From: Escherichia sp. ESNIH1
Lineage (GTDB): Bacteria > Pseudomonadota > Gammaproteobacteria > Enterobacterales > Enterobacteriaceae
Direction of reading: 5' to 3'
Assembly: GCA_002918705.1 (NCBI GenBank)
Contig: PQKR01000011.1
Span: 34,803 to 98,802, forward strand
Length of the DNA: 64,000 bases
The notes beneath the pieces are model-generated. The model ran no database searches, was not told where the DNA came from, and saw only the letters and a program-made list of their open reading frames with translations. Positions 50,880 through 62,579 of the stretch are shown piece after piece (position 1 is the stretch's first letter; each line of letters opens with the position of its first letter). The translations under genes were made by a program, and so were the position numbers.

Positions 50880-52007
50880 ATGCTGGACGACAAGCAGGAC
50901 AACAAGCAGGACGAGCTCTACATGGCTCGTGCGCTGAAGCTGGCGCAGCGCGGACGTTATACCACCCATCCTAATCCCAATGTGGGCTGTGTTATTGTAA
51001 AAAATGGCGAAATCGTCGGGGAGGGGTTTCACTTCCGCGCCGGGGAGCCGCATGCGGAGGTGCATGCCCTGCGCATGGCGGGAGATCGCGCCCGGGGAGC
51101 CACCGCCTATGTGACGCTGGAGCCGTGCAGCCATCATGGCCGGACGCCACCCTGCTGTGAAGCATTAATTAACGCTGGCGTTGCCCGCGTCGTCGCAGCG
51201 ATGCAGGATCCCAACCCGCAGGTCGCGGGCCGGGGGCTATATCGTCTCTCTCAGGAGGGGATCGAGGTCAGCCACGGCCTGATGATGAGCGAGGCGGAGC
51301 GGCTTAACCGCGGCTTTCTCAAGCGCATGCGTACCGGTTTTCCCTGGATCCAGCTTAAGCTTGGCGCGTCGCTGGACGGACGCACGGCGATGGCCAACGG
51401 CGAAAGCCAGTGGATCACCTCGCCCGAGGCGCGCCGGGACGTTCAGCGCCTGCGCGCCCAGAGCCACGCGATATTAACCAGCAGCGCCACGGTGCTGGCG
51501 GACGATCCGGCTCTGACCGTACGCTGGGATGAATTAGGTGCCGATACCCAGGCGCGCTACTCTCAGGCGGATGTGCGCCAGCCGGTGCGCATCGTGGTCG
51601 ACAGCCAGAATCGCGTGACGCCGACGCACCGTCTTGTTCAGCAGCCAGGGGAAACCTGGTTTGCCCGCACCCGTGCCGACGAGCGCCAGTGGCCGGACGG
51701 GGTACGCTCTATTTTGGTTCCAGAGCATAACGGCCATCTCGATCTGGTTTCGCTGATGATGCTGCTGGGACGCGAGCAGATCAACAGCATCTGGGTAGAG
51801 GCGGGCGCGCAGATGGCCGGCGCGCTGCTGCAGGCCGGGCTGGTGGACGAGCTGATTGTCTATCTGGCGCCGAAGCTGTTAGGCAGCGAGGCGCGTGGCC
51901 TTTGCGTTCTGCCTGGGCTTGAGAGCCTGGCGGCCGCACCGGCGCTAAAATTCACTGAAATACGTCAGGTAGGCCCGGATCTGTGCCTGCATCTGATCCC
52001 CGCGTAG
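50880..52007 (+). CDS. ribD: Bifunctional riboflavin deaminase/reductase RibD
   Basis: A 375-residue enzyme. The N-terminal deaminase (HAEVHAL and PCSHHGRTPPC zinc motifs) and C-terminal reductase (KLGASLDGRTAMANGESQWI) carry out steps two and three of riboflavin synthesis. It has about eight more N-terminal residues (MLDDKQDNKQ) than E. coli RibD (367), which usually starts near the DELYMARAL segment. Confidence 0.97.
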   Translation: MLDDKQDNKQDELYMARALKLAQRGRYTTHPNPNVGCVIVKNGEIVGEGFHFRAGEPHAEVHALRMAGDRARGATAYVTLEPCSHHGRTPPCCEALINAGVARVVAAMQDPNPQVAGRGLYRLSQEGIEVSHGLMMSEAERLNRGFLKRMRTGFPWIQLKLGASLDGRTAMANGESQWITSPEARRDVQRLRAQSHAILTSSATVLADDPALTVRWDELGADTQARYSQADVRQPVRIVVDSQNRVTPTHRLVQQPGETWFARTRADERQWPDGVRSILVPEHNGHLDLVSLMMLLGREQINSIWVEAGAQMAGALLQAGLVDELIVYLAPKLLGSEARGLCVLPGLESLAAAPALKFTEIRQVGPDLCLHLIPA

Positions 52008-52054
52008 TGCGCTCGTAAAAGGGAAGCAGTGCGTAAAATAGTATGATAAAATCC

Positions 52055-52070
52055 GCCCCCCTGCGGGGGC
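52055..52070 (+). other. Hairpin in the ribD-ribE gap
   Basis: GCCCCC (52055-52060) and GGGGGC (52065-52070) with a CTGC loop, 26 bases before the ribE ATG. There is no T-run; it may modulate readthrough or mRNA stability. It does not resemble an FMN riboswitch. Confidence 0.5.
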
Positions 52071-52095
52071 TATATGAGAACCCTAAGGTAAGTTT

Positions 52096-52566
52096 ATGAA
52101 CATTATTGAAGCTACTGTTGCTGCCCCGGACGCTCGCGTCGCCATCACCATTGCGCGTTTCAACAACTTCATCAACGACAGCCTGCTGGAAGGCGCTATC
52201 GACGCCCTGAAGCGTATCGGCCAGGTTAAAGATGAAAACATCACCGTTGTTTGGGTTCCAGGTGCTTATGAGCTGCCTCTGGCGGCGGGCGCGCTGGCAA
52301 AAGCCGGTAAATACGATGCGATTATTGCGCTCGGCACGGTGATCCGTGGCGGTACGGCACACTTCGAATACGTGGCGGGCGGCGCAAGCAACGGCCTGGC
52401 GCACGTTGCCCAGGAGAGCGCCATTCCGGTAGCCTTTGGTGTGCTCACCACTGAAAGTATTGAACAAGCCATCGAACGCGCTGGCACGAAAGCGGGTAAC
52501 AAGGGTGCTGAAGCAGCACTGACCGCGCTTGAAATGATTAATGTATTGAAAGCCATCCAAGGCTGA
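52096..52566 (+). CDS. ribE: 6,7-dimethyl-8-ribityllumazine synthase
   Basis: A 156-residue enzyme (E. coli length) that condenses the RibD-derived pyrimidine with dihydroxybutanone phosphate. Family stretches: [50 protein letters not shown] with the catalytic His. It assembles as a 60-mer capsid. nusB follows 19 bases on. Confidence 0.98.
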   Translation: MNIIEATVAAPDARVAITIARFNNFINDSLLEGAIDALKRIGQVKDENITVVWVPGAYELPLAAGALAKAGKYDAIIALGTVIRGGTAHFEYVAGGASNGLAHVAQESAIPVAFGVLTTESIEQAIERAGTKAGNKGAEAALTALEMINVLKAIQG

Positions 52567-52585
52567 TTTTTGTAAGGGGAATTCC

Positions 52586-53005
52586 GTGAAACCTGCTGCT
52601 CGTCGCCGCGCCCGTGAGTGTGCCGTTCAGGCGCTTTACTCCTGGCAGTTGTCCCAGAACGACATCGCCGATGTTGAATACCAGTTCCTGGCGGAACAGG
52701 ATGTCAAAGACGTAGACATCGCTTACTTCCGCGAGCTGCTGTCCGGGGTGGCGACTAACAGCGCATATCTCGACGGCCTGATGAAGCCTTATCTGTCCCG
52801 CCTGCTTGAAGAGCTGGGCCAGGTTGAGAAAGCGGTACTGCGTATCGCGCTGTTCGAACTCTCCAAACGTGATGACGTGCCGTACAAGGTTGCCATCAAC
52901 GAAGCCATTGAGCTGGCGAAGACGTTTGGCGCAGAGGACAGCCACAAGTTTGTGAATGGCGTGCTGGATAAAGCCGCACCCGCGATCCGCCCCCACAAAA
53001 AGTAA
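52586..53005 (+). CDS. nusB: Transcription antitermination factor NusB
   Basis: A 139-residue helical protein (E. coli length). N-terminal [22 protein letters not shown] binds boxA RNA; with NusE (S10) it promotes antitermination in rRNA operons. A hairpin/T-run follows before thiL. Confidence 0.98.
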   Translation: MKPAARRRARECAVQALYSWQLSQNDIADVEYQFLAEQDVKDVDIAYFRELLSGVATNSAYLDGLMKPYLSRLLEELGQVEKAVLRIALFELSKRDDVPYKVAINEAIELAKTFGAEDSHKFVNGVLDKAAPAIRPHKK

Positions 53006-53009
53006 TCTC

Positions 53010-53061
53010 AAGGCCGGTACGGCGGAGCGCAGTTGCCGCTTCGCCCCGGCCTTACTTTTTT
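53010..53061 (+). terminator. Terminator-like hairpin between nusB and thiL
   Basis: AAGGCCGG (53010-53017) pairs with CCGGCCTT (53046-53053); the loop itself folds (GGCGGAGCG/CGCTTCGCC). CTTTTTTCTT follows. It may partly end the rib-nusB transcript and limit thiL expression. Confidence 0.75.
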
Positions 53062-53081
53062 CTTCTGCTGAGGCATAGCGT

Positions 53082-54059
53082 ATGGCATGCGGCGAATTCT
53101 CCCTTATTGCCCGTTACTTTAACCGTGTCAGACGTGCGCGTCTGGATGTCGAAACCGGCATCGGCGATGACTGCGCGCTGCTGAACGTTCCGGAAAAACA
53201 GACGCTGGCAATCAGTACCGATACGCTGGTATCGGGCATTCATTTTCTCCCGGATATCGATCCTGCCGACCTGGCTTATAAAGCGCTGGCGGTAAACCTA
53301 AGCGATCTGGCGGCGATGGGGGCTGACCCGGCGTGGCTGACCCTGGCGCTGACCCTGCCAGAGGTCGACGAACCCTGGCTGAAAGCGTTTAGCGACAGCC
53401 TGTTTGAACAGCTTAGCTACTACGATATGCAGCTGATCGGTGGCGACACGACCCGTGGGCCGCTCTCTATGACGCTGGGTATTCACGGCTACGTTCCCGT
53501 GGGCCGGGCGCTGAAACGCTCTGGCGCGAAACCGGGAGATTGGATCTACGTCACCGGCACGCCGGGCGACAGCGCCGCCGGGCTGGCGATCCTTCAGGAT
53601 CGTTTGCAGGTAGACGATCCCAAAGACGCCGACTGGCTGATCAAACGCCATCTGCGCCCGACGCCGCGTATTTTACATGGCCAGGCGCTGCGCGATCTGG
53701 CTAACTCAGCTATCGATCTCTCCGACGGGCTGATCTCCGACCTGGGGCACATTTTGCAGGCCAGCGAGTGTGGAGCGATTATCGACGTTGATGCGCTGCC
53801 GTACTCGGACGCGCTGCGTCGCCATGTGGATCCGGATCAGGCCCTGCGCTGGGCACTGGGCGGCGGCGAAGATTACGAACTCTGCTTCACCGTGCCCGAG
53901 CTTAACCGCGGTGCGCTGGAGGTGGCGATTGGTCAGCTGGGCACTCCCTATACCTGCATCGGGCAGATGAGCGCCGATGTTGACGGCATCAGCTTTACCC
54001 GCGAGGGCAGGGCAGTGACTTTTGACTGGAAAGGATATGACCATTTTGCCGCGCACTAA
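53082..54059 (+). CDS. thiL: Thiamine-monophosphate kinase
   Basis: A 325-residue ATP-dependent kinase (E. coli length) that makes thiamine diphosphate, the last step of cofactor synthesis. Motifs [43 protein letters not shown] and the [12 protein letters not shown] segment. Its end overlaps the pgpA start by 23 bases. Confidence 0.97.
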   Translation: MACGEFSLIARYFNRVRRARLDVETGIGDDCALLNVPEKQTLAISTDTLVSGIHFLPDIDPADLAYKALAVNLSDLAAMGADPAWLTLALTLPEVDEPWLKAFSDSLFEQLSYYDMQLIGGDTTRGPLSMTLGIHGYVPVGRALKRSGAKPGDWIYVTGTPGDSAAGLAILQDRLQVDDPKDADWLIKRHLRPTPRILHGQALRDLANSAIDLSDGLISDLGHILQASECGAIIDVDALPYSDALRRHVDPDQALRWALGGGEDYELCFTVPELNRGALEVAIGQLGTPYTCIGQMSADVDGISFTREGRAVTFDWKGYDHFAAH

Positions 54060-54552
54060 AGATATCGCTAAAAGCCGCCTGAATTTGCGCAATCCGTGGC
54101 ACCTGTTGGCCACCGGGTTTGGCAGTGGCCTGAGCCCGGTGGTGCCAGGAACGATGGGCTCCCTGGCGGCGATCCCGTTCTGGTATCTGATGACCTTCCT
54201 GCCGTGGCAGCTCTACTCGATGGTTGTCATGCTCTCTATCTGTATTGGCGTCTACCTGTGTCACCAGACGGCAAAAGATATGGGCGTACACGATCACGGC
54301 AGCATTGTCTGGGATGAGTTTATTGGGATGTGGATCACCCTGATGGCGCTCCCCACCAACGACTGGCAGTGGGTGGCCGCCGGGTTTGTGCTGTTCCGCA
54401 TCTTTGATATGTGGAAACCCTGGCCGATCCGCTGGTTTGACCGCAACGTACACGGTGGGATGGGTATCATCGTCGATGATATTGTCGCCGGGATCGTGGC
54501 GGCGGGGATCCTTTACGTCCTTGGCCATCACTGGCCCATTGGTATCCTTTAG
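54037..54552 (+). CDS. pgpA: Phosphatidylglycerophosphatase A
   Basis: A 171-residue inner-membrane phosphatase (E. coli PgpA, 172) that gives phosphatidylglycerol. Motifs [37 protein letters not shown] and [19 protein letters not shown] 54037 with GGAAAGG upstream is family-supported. Overlap with thiL implies coupled translation. Confidence 0.96.
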   Translation: MTILPRTKDIAKSRLNLRNPWHLLATGFGSGLSPVVPGTMGSLAAIPFWYLMTFLPWQLYSMVVMLSICIGVYLCHQTAKDMGVHDHGSIVWDEFIGMWITLMALPTNDWQWVAAGFVLFRIFDMWKPWPIRWFDRNVHGGMGIIVDDIVAGIVAAGILYVLGHHWPIGIL

Positions 54553-54563
54553 CCTCGTAAAAT

Positions 54564-54594
54564 GCCGGATGGCGGCGGTAACGCCTTATCCGGC
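54564..54594. repeat. REP element
   Basis: GCCGGAT (54564-54570) and ATCCGGC (54588-54594) around a GC-rich middle, between convergent pgpA and yajO. Confidence 0.75.
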
Positions 54595-54618
54595 CTGGGT
54601 GTTCCAGATCAACCGAAC

Positions 54619-55593
54619 CTATTTGAATCCGACAACCGGATGCTGCTTGTAGGGCGTCTCCAGCTCGGCAATCTGCTCTGGCGTCAGGGTTAACTCTACC
54701 GCCTGGATCAGGTCTTCAAGCTGCTCTTCCCGCGATGCGCCGATAATCGGTGCGGCAACGCCGGGCTTGCTCAGCAGCCAGGCAATGGCTACCTGCGCCC
54801 GGGTCGCGCCGGTCTCTTCCGCGATCCCCGCCAGCCGCTCGGCAATCTGCGCGTCCCCGGCGTCGCTTTCGTTATAGAGCGTTTTACCAAATTCATCCGA
54901 CACCGAGCGAGCGGTGGTTTCCCCCCACGGGCGGGTCAGACGACCGCGCGCCAGCGGACTCCACGGGATCACCGCGACGCCTTCCCGGTAGCAGAGCGGC
55001 AGCATCTCGCGCTCTTCCTCACGGTAGATGAGATTGTAATGGTTCTGCATGGTCACGAAGCGCGCCCAGCCGTTTTGATCCTGAAGCGCCAGCGCCTGAG
55101 CGAACTGCGAGGCGTGCATAGATGATGCGCCGATGTAGCGCGCCTTACCGGCCTTCACTACCTCATCCAGCGCCTCCAGCGTCTCTTCGATCGGGGTATT
55201 ATAGTCCCAGCGGTGGATCTGTAGCAGGTCAACATACTCCATGCCGAGGCGGCGCAGGCTGTCGTCAATCGAGCGCAGGATCTGCGGGCGGGAAAGCCCT
55301 TCCGGCAGATCGCCCACCTGGTGATAGACCTTGGTGGCGACGACGACCTCTTCGCGGCGGGCGAAATCCTTCAGCGCCCGGCCCACAATCTCTTCGCTGC
55401 TGCCGTCGGAGTAGCTGTTTGCGGTGTCGAAAAAGTTGATGCCGCCCTCAAGGGCGTGCTTGATGATGAGACGGCTGCTCTCTTCTGGCAGGGTCCAGGC
55501 ATGATTGCCCCGGTCCGGTTCGCCAAAGGTCATACAGCCAAGACAAAGACGGGAAACCTTAAGATCCGTTGTTCCTAACGTATTGTATTGCAT
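54619..55593 (-). CDS. yajO: Aldo-keto reductase YajO
   Basis: A 324-residue NADPH-dependent TIM-barrel reductase. Catalytic Asp-Tyr (FFDTANSYSDGSSEE) and His of the tetrad (LLQIHRWDY), and the coenzyme-binding IGASREEQLEDLI. E. coli YajO has been implicated in ribose 5-phosphate to 1-deoxyxylulose 5-phosphate-type conversion and aldehyde reduction; the substrate here is uncertain. It lies after dxs, 61 bases on, possibly in the same transcript. Confidence 0.94.
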   Translation of the reverse strand: MQYNTLGTTDLKVSRLCLGCMTFGEPDRGNHAWTLPEESSRLIIKHALEGGINFFDTANSYSDGSSEEIVGRALKDFARREEVVVATKVYHQVGDLPEGLSRPQILRSIDDSLRRLGMEYVDLLQIHRWDYNTPIEETLEALDEVVKAGKARYIGASSMHASQFAQALALQDQNGWARFVTMQNHYNLIYREEEREMLPLCYREGVAVIPWSPLARGRLTRPWGETTARSVSDEFGKTLYNESDAGDAQIAERLAGIAEETGATRAQVAIAWLLSKPGVAAPIIGASREEQLEDLIQAVELTLTPEQIAELETPYKQHPVVGFK

Positions 55594-55654
55594 GGTTCCA
55601 CTCCTGCATAAGGGTACGAGTACCCTTAAGCATAGCAGGAGCGGAACCGGAGGC

Positions 55655-57517
55655 TCAGGCCAGCCAGGTCTGAATTTTTGCGGTGATACCGGCGGCGTCG
55701 AGACCCAGCTCGATGCGCGCCTCCTCCTGCGTGCCCTGCGGAATAAAGTAGTCCGGCAGGCCGAGGTTGAGAACCGGAACCGGTTTGCGGTTAGCCATCA
55801 GCACCTCGTTCACGCCGCTGCCCGCGCCGCCGATAATAGCGTTCTCTTCCAGAGTGACCAGCGACGCATGGGTCGCAGCCAGCTCAAGGATCAGCGCCTC
55901 GTCGAGAGGCTTCACAAAACGCATATCCACCAGCGTGGCGTTCAGCGTCTCGGCCGCTTGTTCCGCCTCCGGCAGCAGGGTGCCGAAGTTGAGGATCGCG
56001 ATCGCTTCACCCTGGCGTTTCACCACGCCTTTTCCGATAGGCAGCGCGGCCAGCGGCTCAAGCGTCACGCCCACGGCGTTACCGCGCGGATAGCGTACGG
56101 CGCTCGGGCCTTCGCTGTAGTGATAGCCGGTGTAGAGCATCTGACGACACTCGTTCTCATCGCTTGGGGTCATGATCACCATCTCCGGCACGCAGCGCAG
56201 GAAGGAGATATCAAATGCCCCCTGATGTGTCTGCCCATCCGCGCCGACAATCCCCGCCCGGTCAATAGCAAACAGCACCGGCAGCTTCTGGATCGCGACG
56301 TCATGGATCACCTGATCGTAAGCGCGTTGCAGGAAGGTAGAGTAGATCGCCACCACCGGCTTATAGCCGCCGATCGCCAGCCCGGCGGCAAAGGTCACCG
56401 CGTGCTGCTCGGCAATCGCCACGTCAAAGTACTGCTGCGGATACTTGCGGGAGAACTCTACCATGCCGGAACCTTCGCGCATCGCGGGCGTCACGGCCAT
56501 CAGCTTGTTGTCCTTCGCCGCCGTCTCGCACAGCCAGTCGCCAAAGATTTTTGAGTAGGAGGGCATGCCGCCGCTGCTTTTTGGCAGCGTACCTTTGGCC
56601 GGATCGAATTTCGGTACGGCGTGGAAGGTGATCGGATCTTTTTCGGCTGGCTCGTAGCCGCGCCCTTTTTTGGTCATAATGTGCAGGAACTGCGGACCCT
56701 TCAGGTCGCGCATGTTCTTCAGCGTGGTAACCAGGCCCAGTACGTCATGACCGTCGACAGGTCCGATGTAGTTAAAGCCCAGCTCTTCAAACAGGGTGCC
56801 AGGCACGACCATGCCCTTAATATGCTCTTCGGTGCGCTTCAGTAGCTCTTTGATCGGCGGCACATTGGAGAAGACCCGCTTTCCGCCCTCGCGCAGGGTC
56901 GAGTAGAGCTTACCCGAAAGCAGCTGCGCCAGGTGGTTGTTGAGCGCGCCGACGTTTTCGGAAATCGACATCTCGTTGTCGTTGAGGATCACCAGCATAT
57001 CCGGCCTGATATCACCGGCGTGGTTCATCGCCTCGAAAGCCATGCCAGCGGTGATCGCCCCGTCGCCAATTACGCAGACGGTACGGCGCTGTTTGCCCTC
57101 TTTCTCCGCCGCCACTGCAATGCCGATTCCGGCGCTGATTGAGGTCGACGAGTGGCCGACGCTCAGCACGTCATATTCGCTCTCGCCGCGCCACGGGAAG
57201 GGGTGCAGGCCGCCTTTCTGCCGGATGGTATCGATGCGATCCCGGCGGCCGGTCAGGATTTTGTGTGGATAAGCCTGATGGCCGACGTCCCAGATAAGCT
57301 GATCGAACGGCGTATTGTAGACATAGTGCAGCGCCACGGTCAGCTCAACCGTGCCAAGCCCGGAGGCGAAGTGGCCGCTGGAGCGGCTCACGCTGTCGAG
57401 AAGATAGCGGCGCAGCTCGTCGCAAAGCTTTGGCAGGCTCTCTTTGGGCAGCAGGCGCAGATCCTGAGTGGCGTTAACCAGCGCCAGGGTCGGGTATTTG
57501 GCAGTATCAAAACTCAT
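55655..57517 (-). CDS. dxs: 1-deoxy-D-xylulose-5-phosphate synthase
   Basis: A 620-residue thiamine-diphosphate enzyme (E. coli length). It joins pyruvate and glyceraldehyde 3-phosphate at the entry of the MEP isoprenoid pathway. TPP motif [18 protein letters not shown]...LNDNEMSIS; transketolase-like middle [18 protein letters not shown] with the catalytic Glu; C-terminal [16 protein letters not shown]. It follows ispA by 17 bases, so precursor supply and polyprenyl synthesis are co-expressed. Confidence 0.98.
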   Translation of the reverse strand: MSFDTAKYPTLALVNATQDLRLLPKESLPKLCDELRRYLLDSVSRSSGHFASGLGTVELTVALHYVYNTPFDQLIWDVGHQAYPHKILTGRRDRIDTIRQKGGLHPFPWRGESEYDVLSVGHSSTSISAGIGIAVAAEKEGKQRRTVCVIGDGAITAGMAFEAMNHAGDIRPDMLVILNDNEMSISENVGALNNHLAQLLSGKLYSTLREGGKRVFSNVPPIKELLKRTEEHIKGMVVPGTLFEELGFNYIGPVDGHDVLGLVTTLKNMRDLKGPQFLHIMTKKGRGYEPAEKDPITFHAVPKFDPAKGTLPKSSGGMPSYSKIFGDWLCETAAKDNKLMAVTPAMREGSGMVEFSRKYPQQYFDVAIAEQHAVTFAAGLAIGGYKPVVAIYSTFLQRAYDQVIHDVAIQKLPVLFAIDRAGIVGADGQTHQGAFDISFLRCVPEMVIMTPSDENECRQMLYTGYHYSEGPSAVRYPRGNAVGVTLEPLAALPIGKGVVKRQGEAIAILNFGTLLPEAEQAAETLNATLVDMRFVKPLDEALILELAATHASLVTLEENAIIGGAGSGVNEVLMANRKPVPVLNLGLPDYFIPQGTQEEARIELGLDAAGITAKIQTWLA

Positions 57518-57534
57518 CAGAGACTCATTGTTGT

Positions 57535-58434
57535 TTATTTATCACGCTGAATTATAAAGTCGGCCAGCGCTTCCAGGGTCGAGGTGTCCAGAGAGTAGGC
57601 GGCCAGCTGCGCTAACGCGCTGCGGGCGTCGTCAATCAGGTCACGGGCTTTCGTGCGGGCTTGCTCAAGGCCCAGCAGGGCAGGATAGGTGCTTTTACCA
57701 AGCTGCTGATCGGCCCCCTGACGTTTGCCGAGAGTTGCAGTATCACCCACCACATCCAGAATGTCATCCTGTACCTGGAATGCCAGACCGATAGATTCGG
57801 CGTAGCGATCGAGAATGGGCAGCACCTTACGTCCTCTCTCGCCTGCGCTTAATGCGCCCATGCGCACCGCCGCGCGGATCAGCGCCCCGGTTTTATGCCG
57901 GTGGATACGCTCCAGCTCGGCAAGCTGAACCTGTTTGCCTTCGGCTTCCATATCCAGCGCCTGTCCGCCGCACATGCCTGCAACGCCGCTGGCCTGCGCC
58001 AGCTCGGCCACCATCGCCAGACGATCGCGATCGGTAACTTCCGGCATCGGCGCATCGGCAAGGATAGAGAATGCCAGCGTCTGCAGGGCATCGCCAGCCA
58101 GAATGGCGCTCGCCTCACCGTATTTAATATGGCAGGTCGGCTGACCCCGACGCAGATCGTCATTGTCCATTGCCGGCAGATCGTCATGGATCAGGGAGTA
58201 GGCATGAATGCACTCCACGGCGGCGGCGGGCGCATCCAGCGTGTGTGCGCTGACGCCAAACATGCTGCCTGTCGCATAGACCAGAAACGGTCGCAGGCGT
58301 TTGCCGCCTAATAGTGCGCCATAGTTCATGGCCTCAACCAGAGGAGTGTTCTGAAAGGGCAGGGGGGCGATGAAACGTCGCAGTGCGGCATTGGCCTGTT
58401 CGACGCAGGTCTCTAATTGCGCTGTAAAATCCAT
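57535..58434 (-). CDS. ispA: Farnesyl diphosphate synthase (geranyltranstransferase)
   Basis: A 299-residue all-helical prenyl synthase (E. coli, 299). The first Asp-rich motif is [14 protein letters not shown], the second [20 protein letters not shown] binds isopentenyl diphosphate. It makes farnesyl diphosphate for undecaprenyl and quinone side-chains. It follows the xseB stop by one base. Confidence 0.98.
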   Translation of the reverse strand: MDFTAQLETCVEQANAALRRFIAPLPFQNTPLVEAMNYGALLGGKRLRPFLVYATGSMFGVSAHTLDAPAAAVECIHAYSLIHDDLPAMDNDDLRRGQPTCHIKYGEASAILAGDALQTLAFSILADAPMPEVTDRDRLAMVAELAQASGVAGMCGGQALDMEAEGKQVQLAELERIHRHKTGALIRAAVRMGALSAGERGRKVLPILDRYAESIGLAFQVQDDILDVVGDTATLGKRQGADQQLGKSTYPALLGLEQARTKARDLIDDARSALAQLAAYSLDTSTLEALADFIIQRDK

Positions 58435-58435
58435 A

Positions 58436-58678
58436 TTACTCGGCGTCCGGGGTAAAGGGAGTGAGCGGGGCCTCGTCCTGTTCTGAGAGCAGGATCTGCA
58501 CGCGCTGTTCTGCCTGCTGTAACTTCGTCTGTCCCTGGCGTGCCAGCTGCACGCCGCGTTCGAATTCGCTCAGTGCCTCTTCAAGAGGCAGATCGCCGCT
58601 CTCAAGGCGGGTCACTATCTGTTCCAGCTCGGTAAGTGCCGTTTCAAAGCTGGCCGGTGCGTCGTTTTTCTTTGCCAT
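58436..58678 (-). CDS. xseB: Exodeoxyribonuclease VII small subunit
   Basis: An 80-residue, coiled-coil protein (E. coli, 80): [32 protein letters not shown] is diagnostic. With XseA it degrades single-stranded DNA. First gene of xseB-ispA-dxs. Divergent from thiI. Confidence 0.97.
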   Translation of the reverse strand: MAKKNDAPASFETALTELEQIVTRLESGDLPLEEALSEFERGVQLARQGQTKLQQAEQRVQILLSEQDEAPLTPFTPDAE

Positions 58679-58882
58679 AAGGATGTCTGACTCTCGTTTT
58701 ATTCATCTGCGCTATGGTAGCGAAGTCGTGCCGCGTATTAAATAACGCGCAATGGTCATGTGGTGTGCAAGGTCGACCGCGATGGTGGTATACTTGCGCG
58801 CCTGGATGCAGCCGCGGTTAGGGGCTGCTGTATTAATCCCCCACAAGTCCACTATGCGACTTGCCAAAGAACCTTTGCCGCC

Positions 58883-60331
58883 ATGAAGTTTATCATTAAA
58901 TTGTTCCCGGAAATCACCATCAAAAGCCAATCCGTGCGTTTGCGCTTTATTAAAATTTTAACCGGAAACATTCGTAACGTTCTGAAGTACCATGACGAAG
59001 AGATTAAAGTTGTTCGTCACTGGGACCACGTGGAAGTTCGCACGAAAGACGAGACCCTGCGTCCTGCTATCCGCGATGCGCTGACCCGTATTCCGGGTAT
59101 CCACCATATTCTGGAGGTAGAAGATGTCCCTTATACCTCTCTGCACGACATTTTCGAGAAGGCGCTGGCGCAGTATCGCGAGCAGCTGGAGGGTAAAACC
59201 TTCTGCGTGCGCGTGAAACGTCGCGGTAAACATGATTTTAGCTCTATTGAGGTAGAACGCTACGTCGGTGGCGGCCTGAATCAGCATATTGAGAGCGCCC
59301 GCGTAAAATTGACCCACCCGGATTTCACGGTCCATCTGGAGATTGAAGACGATCGCCTGCTGCTGGTAACGGGCCGTTCTGAAGGCATCGGCGGTTTCCC
59401 TATCGGTACTCAGGAGGATGTCCTGTCGCTAATCTCCGGTGGCTTTGACTCCAGCGTCTCCAGTTATATGCTGATGCGCCGTGGCTGCCGCGTACACTAC
59501 TGCTTCTTTAATCTCGGTGGCGCAGCACATGAGATTGGCGTGCGTCAGGTAGCCCACTACCTGTGGAACCGCTTCGGCAGCTCGCACCGCGTACGCTTTG
59601 TGGCGATTAACTTTGAGCCGGTCGTCGGCGAGATCCTGGAAAAAGTAGACGACGGCCAGATGGGTGTCGTGCTGAAGCGCATGATGGTGCGTGCGGCCTC
59701 GAAGGTCGCCGAGCGCTACGGCGTGCAGGCCCTGGTTACCGGTGAAGCGCTGGGCCAGGTCTCCAGCCAGACCCTGACCAACCTGCGCCTGATCGACAAC
59801 GTCTCCGATACGCTGATCCTGCGCCCGCTGATCTCCCACGATAAAGAGCACATTATCGACGTGGCGCGGGCGATCGGCACGGAAGACTTCTCCCGCACCA
59901 TGCCGGAGTACTGCGGGGTGATCTCTAAAAGCCCGACGGTAAAAGCGGTGAAGGCCAAGATCGAAGCCGAAGAGCAGAACTTCGATTTTGCGATCCTTGA
60001 TCGGGTGGTGGAAGAGGCGACCAACGTCGACATCCGCGAGATCGCTCAGCAGACCGAGCAGGAAGTGGTTGAGGTAGAGACCGTGACCGGCTTTGGGCCG
60101 AACGATGTCGTGCTGGATATCCGCTCTCCGGACGATCAGGAGAGCAAACCGCTGGCGGTGGAGGGCGTCGACGTAGTGACGCTGCCGTTCTACAAGCTGA
60201 GCAGCAAATTTGGCGATCTCGATCAGAGCAAAACCTGGCTGCTGTGGTGCGAGCGTGGGGTGATGAGCCGTCTGCAGGCGCTCTACCTGCATGAGCAGGG
60301 CTTCACCAACGTCAAGGTTTATCGCCCATAA
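58883..60331 (+). CDS. thiI: tRNA 4-thiouridine/thiamine sulfurtransferase ThiI
   Basis: A 482-residue protein (E. coli length). N-terminal ferredoxin-like and THUMP domains (about 1-165), the PP-loop [11 protein letters not shown], and a C-terminal rhodanese domain with active Cys in [10 protein letters not shown]. It carries sulfur from IscS to uridine-8 of tRNA and to ThiS for thiazole. ATG 58883 matches the family start ([15 protein letters not shown]). Confidence 0.98.
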   Translation: MKFIIKLFPEITIKSQSVRLRFIKILTGNIRNVLKYHDEEIKVVRHWDHVEVRTKDETLRPAIRDALTRIPGIHHILEVEDVPYTSLHDIFEKALAQYREQLEGKTFCVRVKRRGKHDFSSIEVERYVGGGLNQHIESARVKLTHPDFTVHLEIEDDRLLLVTGRSEGIGGFPIGTQEDVLSLISGGFDSSVSSYMLMRRGCRVHYCFFNLGGAAHEIGVRQVAHYLWNRFGSSHRVRFVAINFEPVVGEILEKVDDGQMGVVLKRMMVRAASKVAERYGVQALVTGEALGQVSSQTLTNLRLIDNVSDTLILRPLISHDKEHIIDVARAIGTEDFSRTMPEYCGVISKSPTVKAVKAKIEAEEQNFDFAILDRVVEEATNVDIREIAQQTEQEVVEVETVTGFGPNDVVLDIRSPDDQESKPLAVEGVDVVTLPFYKLSSKFGDLDQSKTWLLWCERGVMSRLQALYLHEQGFTNVKVYRP

Positions 60332-60336
60332 GAGAA

Positions 60337-60413
60337 CGCCCGGCGGCGCAGGCTTGCCGGGCCTACATAGTGCATGATGTAGGCCGGGTCAGGCGAAGCT
60401 GCCACCCGGCGTT
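60337..60413. repeat. BIME (two inverted REP units)
   Basis: GCCCGGCGGCGCAGGCTTGCCGGGC at the left and GTAGGCCGGGTCAGGCGAAGCTGCCACCCGGC at the right, between convergent thiI and yajL. Confidence 0.85.
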
Positions 60414-60420
60414 TTATTTC

Positions 60421-61888
<1,468 letters not shown>

Positions 61889-62013
61889 TGTTCCTCCTCA
61901 CCTGCAACAGCGCCAGGTGGCGATGCGTTAAGTATAGCGCCGTCGGCTAAGCTTCTCGTTATGTCCTGTTGCGGGTATTATGCATCGCAACAAAAGTGAA
62001 AGGAGAAGAAAAG

Positions 62014-62505
62014 ATGCCATCTTTCGATATTGTTTCTGAAGTTGACCTTCAGGAAGTACGTAACGGCGTAGACAACGCCAGCCGTGAAGTTGAGTCACGT
62101 TTCGATTTTCGTGGCGTAGAGGCATCGTTTGAGCTGAACGATGCCAATAAGACCATCAAGGTACTGAGCGAATCTGACTTTCAGGTCAATCAGCTGCTGG
62201 ATATCCTGCGCGCCAAGCTGCTGAAGCGCGGCATTGAAGGAACCTCGCTTGATGTGCCGGAAGAGTTTGTGCACAGCGGTAAAACCTGGTTTGTGGAAGC
62301 CAAGCTGAAGCAGGGGATTGAGAGCGCGGTGCAGAAAAAGATTGTTAAGCTTATCAAAGACAGCAAGCTGAAAGTGCAGGCGCAGATTCAGGGGGAGGAG
62401 ATCCGCGTCACCGGTAAATCCCGCGACGATCTGCAGTCGGTGATGGCGCTGGTGCGCGGTGGCGATCTGGGACAGCCGTTCCAGTTCAAAAACTTCCGCG
62501 ATTAA
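62014..62505 (+). CDS. yajQ: Nucleotide-binding protein YajQ
   Basis: A 163-residue UPF0234 protein (E. coli YajQ, 163): [21 protein letters not shown] start and [21 protein letters not shown] near the end. Homologues bind c-di-GMP in Xanthomonas and Pseudomonas and regulate transcription with a partner; whether this one does is not known. AAAGGAG precedes ATG 62014. Confidence 0.96.
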   Translation: MPSFDIVSEVDLQEVRNGVDNASREVESRFDFRGVEASFELNDANKTIKVLSESDFQVNQLLDILRAKLLKRGIEGTSLDVPEEFVHSGKTWFVEAKLKQGIESAVQKKIVKLIKDSKLKVQAQIQGEEIRVTGKSRDDLQSVMALVRGGDLGQPFQFKNFRD

Positions 62506-62506
62506 T

Positions 62507-62537
62507 AAAAATGCCCGGTTATCCGGGCATTTTTTTA
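62507..62537 (+). terminator. yajQ intrinsic terminator
   Basis: AAAAATGCCCGG, loop TTAT, CCGGGCATTTTTTT. A classic stem with T-run, symmetrical A/T flanks. Confidence 0.95.
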
Positions 62538-62542
62538 TCTTT

Positions 62543-62579
62543 GTAGGCCCGGCAAGCAGAGCGCCGCCGGGCTTTTTTT
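62543..62579. repeat. REP element with T-run
   Basis: GCCCGGC (62547-62553) / GCCGGGC (62566-62572), directly followed by seven T that run into the yajR stop codon. The REP therefore also looks like a second plus-strand terminator. Confidence 0.8.

Noticed and set aside
52021..52095. FMN riboswitch before ribE
   Set aside because: Only a 6-bp GC hairpin is present; the conserved RFN core sequences are missing and the gap is too short.
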